This document shows positions 4,843 through 6,057 of a stretch of 6,057 nt of DNA, in pieces. A program made the translations under genes and the position numbers. The number at the start of each line of letters is the position of its first letter. Position 1 is the first letter of the stretch. The stretch lies in the NCBI GenBank assembly GCA_015487755.1, contig WFPG01000202.1, forward strand, positions 1-6,057, read 5' to 3'. The notes under the pieces are model-generated. The model was not told where the DNA came from. It saw only the letters and a list, made by a program, of their open reading frames with translations, and searched no databases. The stretch is from Acidobacteriota bacterium. GTDB lineage: Bacteria; Acidobacteriota; Holophagae; Thermotomaculales; Thermotomaculaceae.

Positions 4843-6057
4843 CTTAAACTAACCTTTAACCTCTTTAGCCCGTATAACCTCATTGCTAAAATTACCGATT
4901 GAGTGAAAACAGAAAGGGCAGCCACAAGGTAGAGGTTAGCAAAGGGATATAGTATAAGCAACAGTACAATGTGCATTGCCGAGGCAAAGATTATTGAATT
5001 GTTTACCAGTGAATCCTTTCCGTAAACCCCTAAAAGAGGATAGCCTAATAAGAGTGAGGGCAACCATATCATTCCGCTTAAAGATAAAATTTTTAAAACA
5101 GTTATTGACTGAATATACGCCTTGCCGTAAACAATGAGTATTATCCACTTTGAAAGCAAAGCAACGAAGATAAGGACAACAATATTCAACAGGGTTGCAA
5201 ATTTGAATACCTTTTTGAAAAAAGCAAGGTTTTTAAATTTAGCCATATATGGGTATAGCGCATCGTTTAAAGGGTAGTACAGAGAGGCGACAGCCTGAAA
5301 CATCTTTTCTGCCATTGAATAAAGCCCCGCAGCCTCATTTCCTAAAAACAGCCCTATAAAAATAACATTGCTGTAATTGTATATTGACACAAAAAGATTT
5401 GAAAGAAAGAAGTGAAAACTCTTTTTCCATGTTTGAATCAGGATTGAAATACGGGGAAAATAGAGTTTTATTCTATACCTTTTTAAAGCAAGAAAAAATG
5501 AGGAAAAACCCGTTAATATCATTGATAGAGAAAGGAATATCGGAACAAGGATATAATGGTGGGGCTTCCTGATAAAAGAAAACAACAAAACAGTGTAAAC
5601 AATTCGCCCTATAAGGTTAAAGTAGGTTATGTACTTCATATCCTCAAACCCCTGAAAAAACCAGATGGGAAACAGGACATAGCCGATTAAATAGCCGTAC
5701 ATAAGTATAAAGAAGAGTTTTTCTTCCCCAAACCTTTTGACAAAAATTAAAAGAAGCAATAAAAACACAAAAGTTACTATGGCCAGAAAAAATTTTATAA
5801 AAAACACAGAGGAAAAAATTTCATCTACCTTTTTTTTATTTTCCCTTTCAATTGAGATTTCTTTTACTGCGCTTAAATTAAACCCGAAGTCTGTAATTAT
5901 TGAAAAAAACATTATTACCGATTGAGCAAATACAACAAGCCCGAACCTTTCCACCCCCAGCATTCTCATTAAAAAGGGATAGGTAATAAAGTGAAGAAAA
6001 TGGAGGCTTCCCCTTAAAAAAAAGAGTGAAAACAGGTTTTTAAAAACCCTTTTTATA
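4839..6057 (-). CDS. Wzx/RfbX-type polysaccharide flippase (5' end off window)
   Basis: The frame is open from the right edge to the TGA at 4841-4839, giving at least 405 residues of a very hydrophobic protein. The visible start (29 residues before the first Met at 5969) is 'LHFLHFITYPFL-MRMLGVERFGLVVFAQS', the usual first helix and loop of Wzx proteins, so that Met is internal and the true start is at or just beyond 6057. Counting from the first full codon, 'TDFGFNLSAVKEI' (55-67) and 'WFFQGFEDM' (132-140) are family signatures. 'GLYSMAEKMFQAVASLYYPLNDALYPYMAK' and 'LKILSLSGMIWLPSLLLGYPLLG' in the second half are others. About a dozen transmembrane helices are expected. The family moves undecaprenyl-linked sugar repeat units (O-antigen or related polysaccharide) across the inner membrane. 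Usual length is about 410-430 residues, so little is missing. No glycosyltransferase is visible in the window to show which polymer it serves. Confidence 0.85.
   Translation of the reverse strand, partial: IKRVFKNLFSLFFLRGSLHFLHFITYPFLMRMLGVERFGLVVFAQSVIMFFSIITDFGFNLSAVKEISIERENKKKVDEIFSSVFFIKFFLAIVTFVFLLLLLIFVKRFGEEKLFFILMYGYLIGYVLFPIWFFQGFEDMKYITYFNLIGRIVYTVLLFSFIRKPHHYILVPIFLSLSMILTGFSSFFLALKRYRIKLYFPRISILIQTWKKSFHFFLSNLFVSIYNYSNVIFIGLFLGNEAAGLYSMAEKMFQAVASLYYPLNDALYPYMAKFKNLAFFKKVFKFATLLNIVVLIFVALLSKWIILIVYGKAYIQSITVLKILSLSGMIWLPSLLLGYPLLGVYGKDSLVNNSIIFASAMHIVLLLILYPFANLYLVAALSVFTQSVILAMRLYGLKRLKVSLS

Noticed and set aside
4936..5148. A second minus-strand frame of about 70 codons inside the flippase gene.
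   Set aside because: It is out of frame within a conserved membrane protein gene, with no separate ribosome site or recognisable domain.
4839..5969. Treating the ATG at 5969-5967 (MRMLGVERFG) as the flippase start.
   Set aside because: The frame is open for 29 more codons to the window edge and encodes the conserved first transmembrane segment of Wzx proteins, so this Met is internal.

Overview
This is an AT-rich window (by eye G+C is in the mid-to-upper 30s per cent) in which every supported gene lies on the minus strand, so it reads from right (6057) to left (1). Coding density is very high: the only gene-free gaps are 39 and 64 nt, plus a 3-nt gap, and the other junctions are overlaps of 4 to 11 nt. 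There are two lipoprotein signal peptides, a Sec signal peptide, SurA/parvulin-type periplasmic chaperones and a Wzx-type flippase. Together these point to a diderm (Gram-negative-type) bacterium. I cannot name the species or phylum from this sequence.

Region 1 (6057-4839): nearly all of a polysaccharide/O-antigen flippase, with its extreme N-terminus off the right edge. Region 2 (4838-3353): a promoter-like sequence that starts inside the flippase stop codon, then a short catalytic-domain-only DAHP synthase (first step of the shikimate pathway). This overlaps by 11 nt an endonuclease III-related HhH-GPD glycosylase of the MagIII-like branch.

Region 3 (3352-1): a second promoter-like sequence, then a tightly packed operon of five genes. 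These are a parvulin lipoprotein, a second lipoprotein with a degenerate SurA/parvulin layout, a soluble periplasmic SurA-like protein, an S4-domain RqcP-type ribosome quality-control factor, and the OB-fold start of a YhaM-like 3'-5' exoribonuclease that runs off the left edge. The first three genes look like an outer-membrane-protein folding set, in which the parvulin active-site histidines are kept (gene 1), lost (gene 2) or half-kept (gene 3). The last two are cytoplasmic RNA/translation quality-control genes that share the transcript.

The points most worth a second look are a perfect 12-bp inverted repeat inside the lipobox codons of the second lipoprotein, the glycosylase that ends exactly where its fourth iron-sulfur cysteine should be, and the linkage of envelope chaperones to RqcP and YhaM. 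No mobile element, CRISPR array, tRNA or rRNA was seen.
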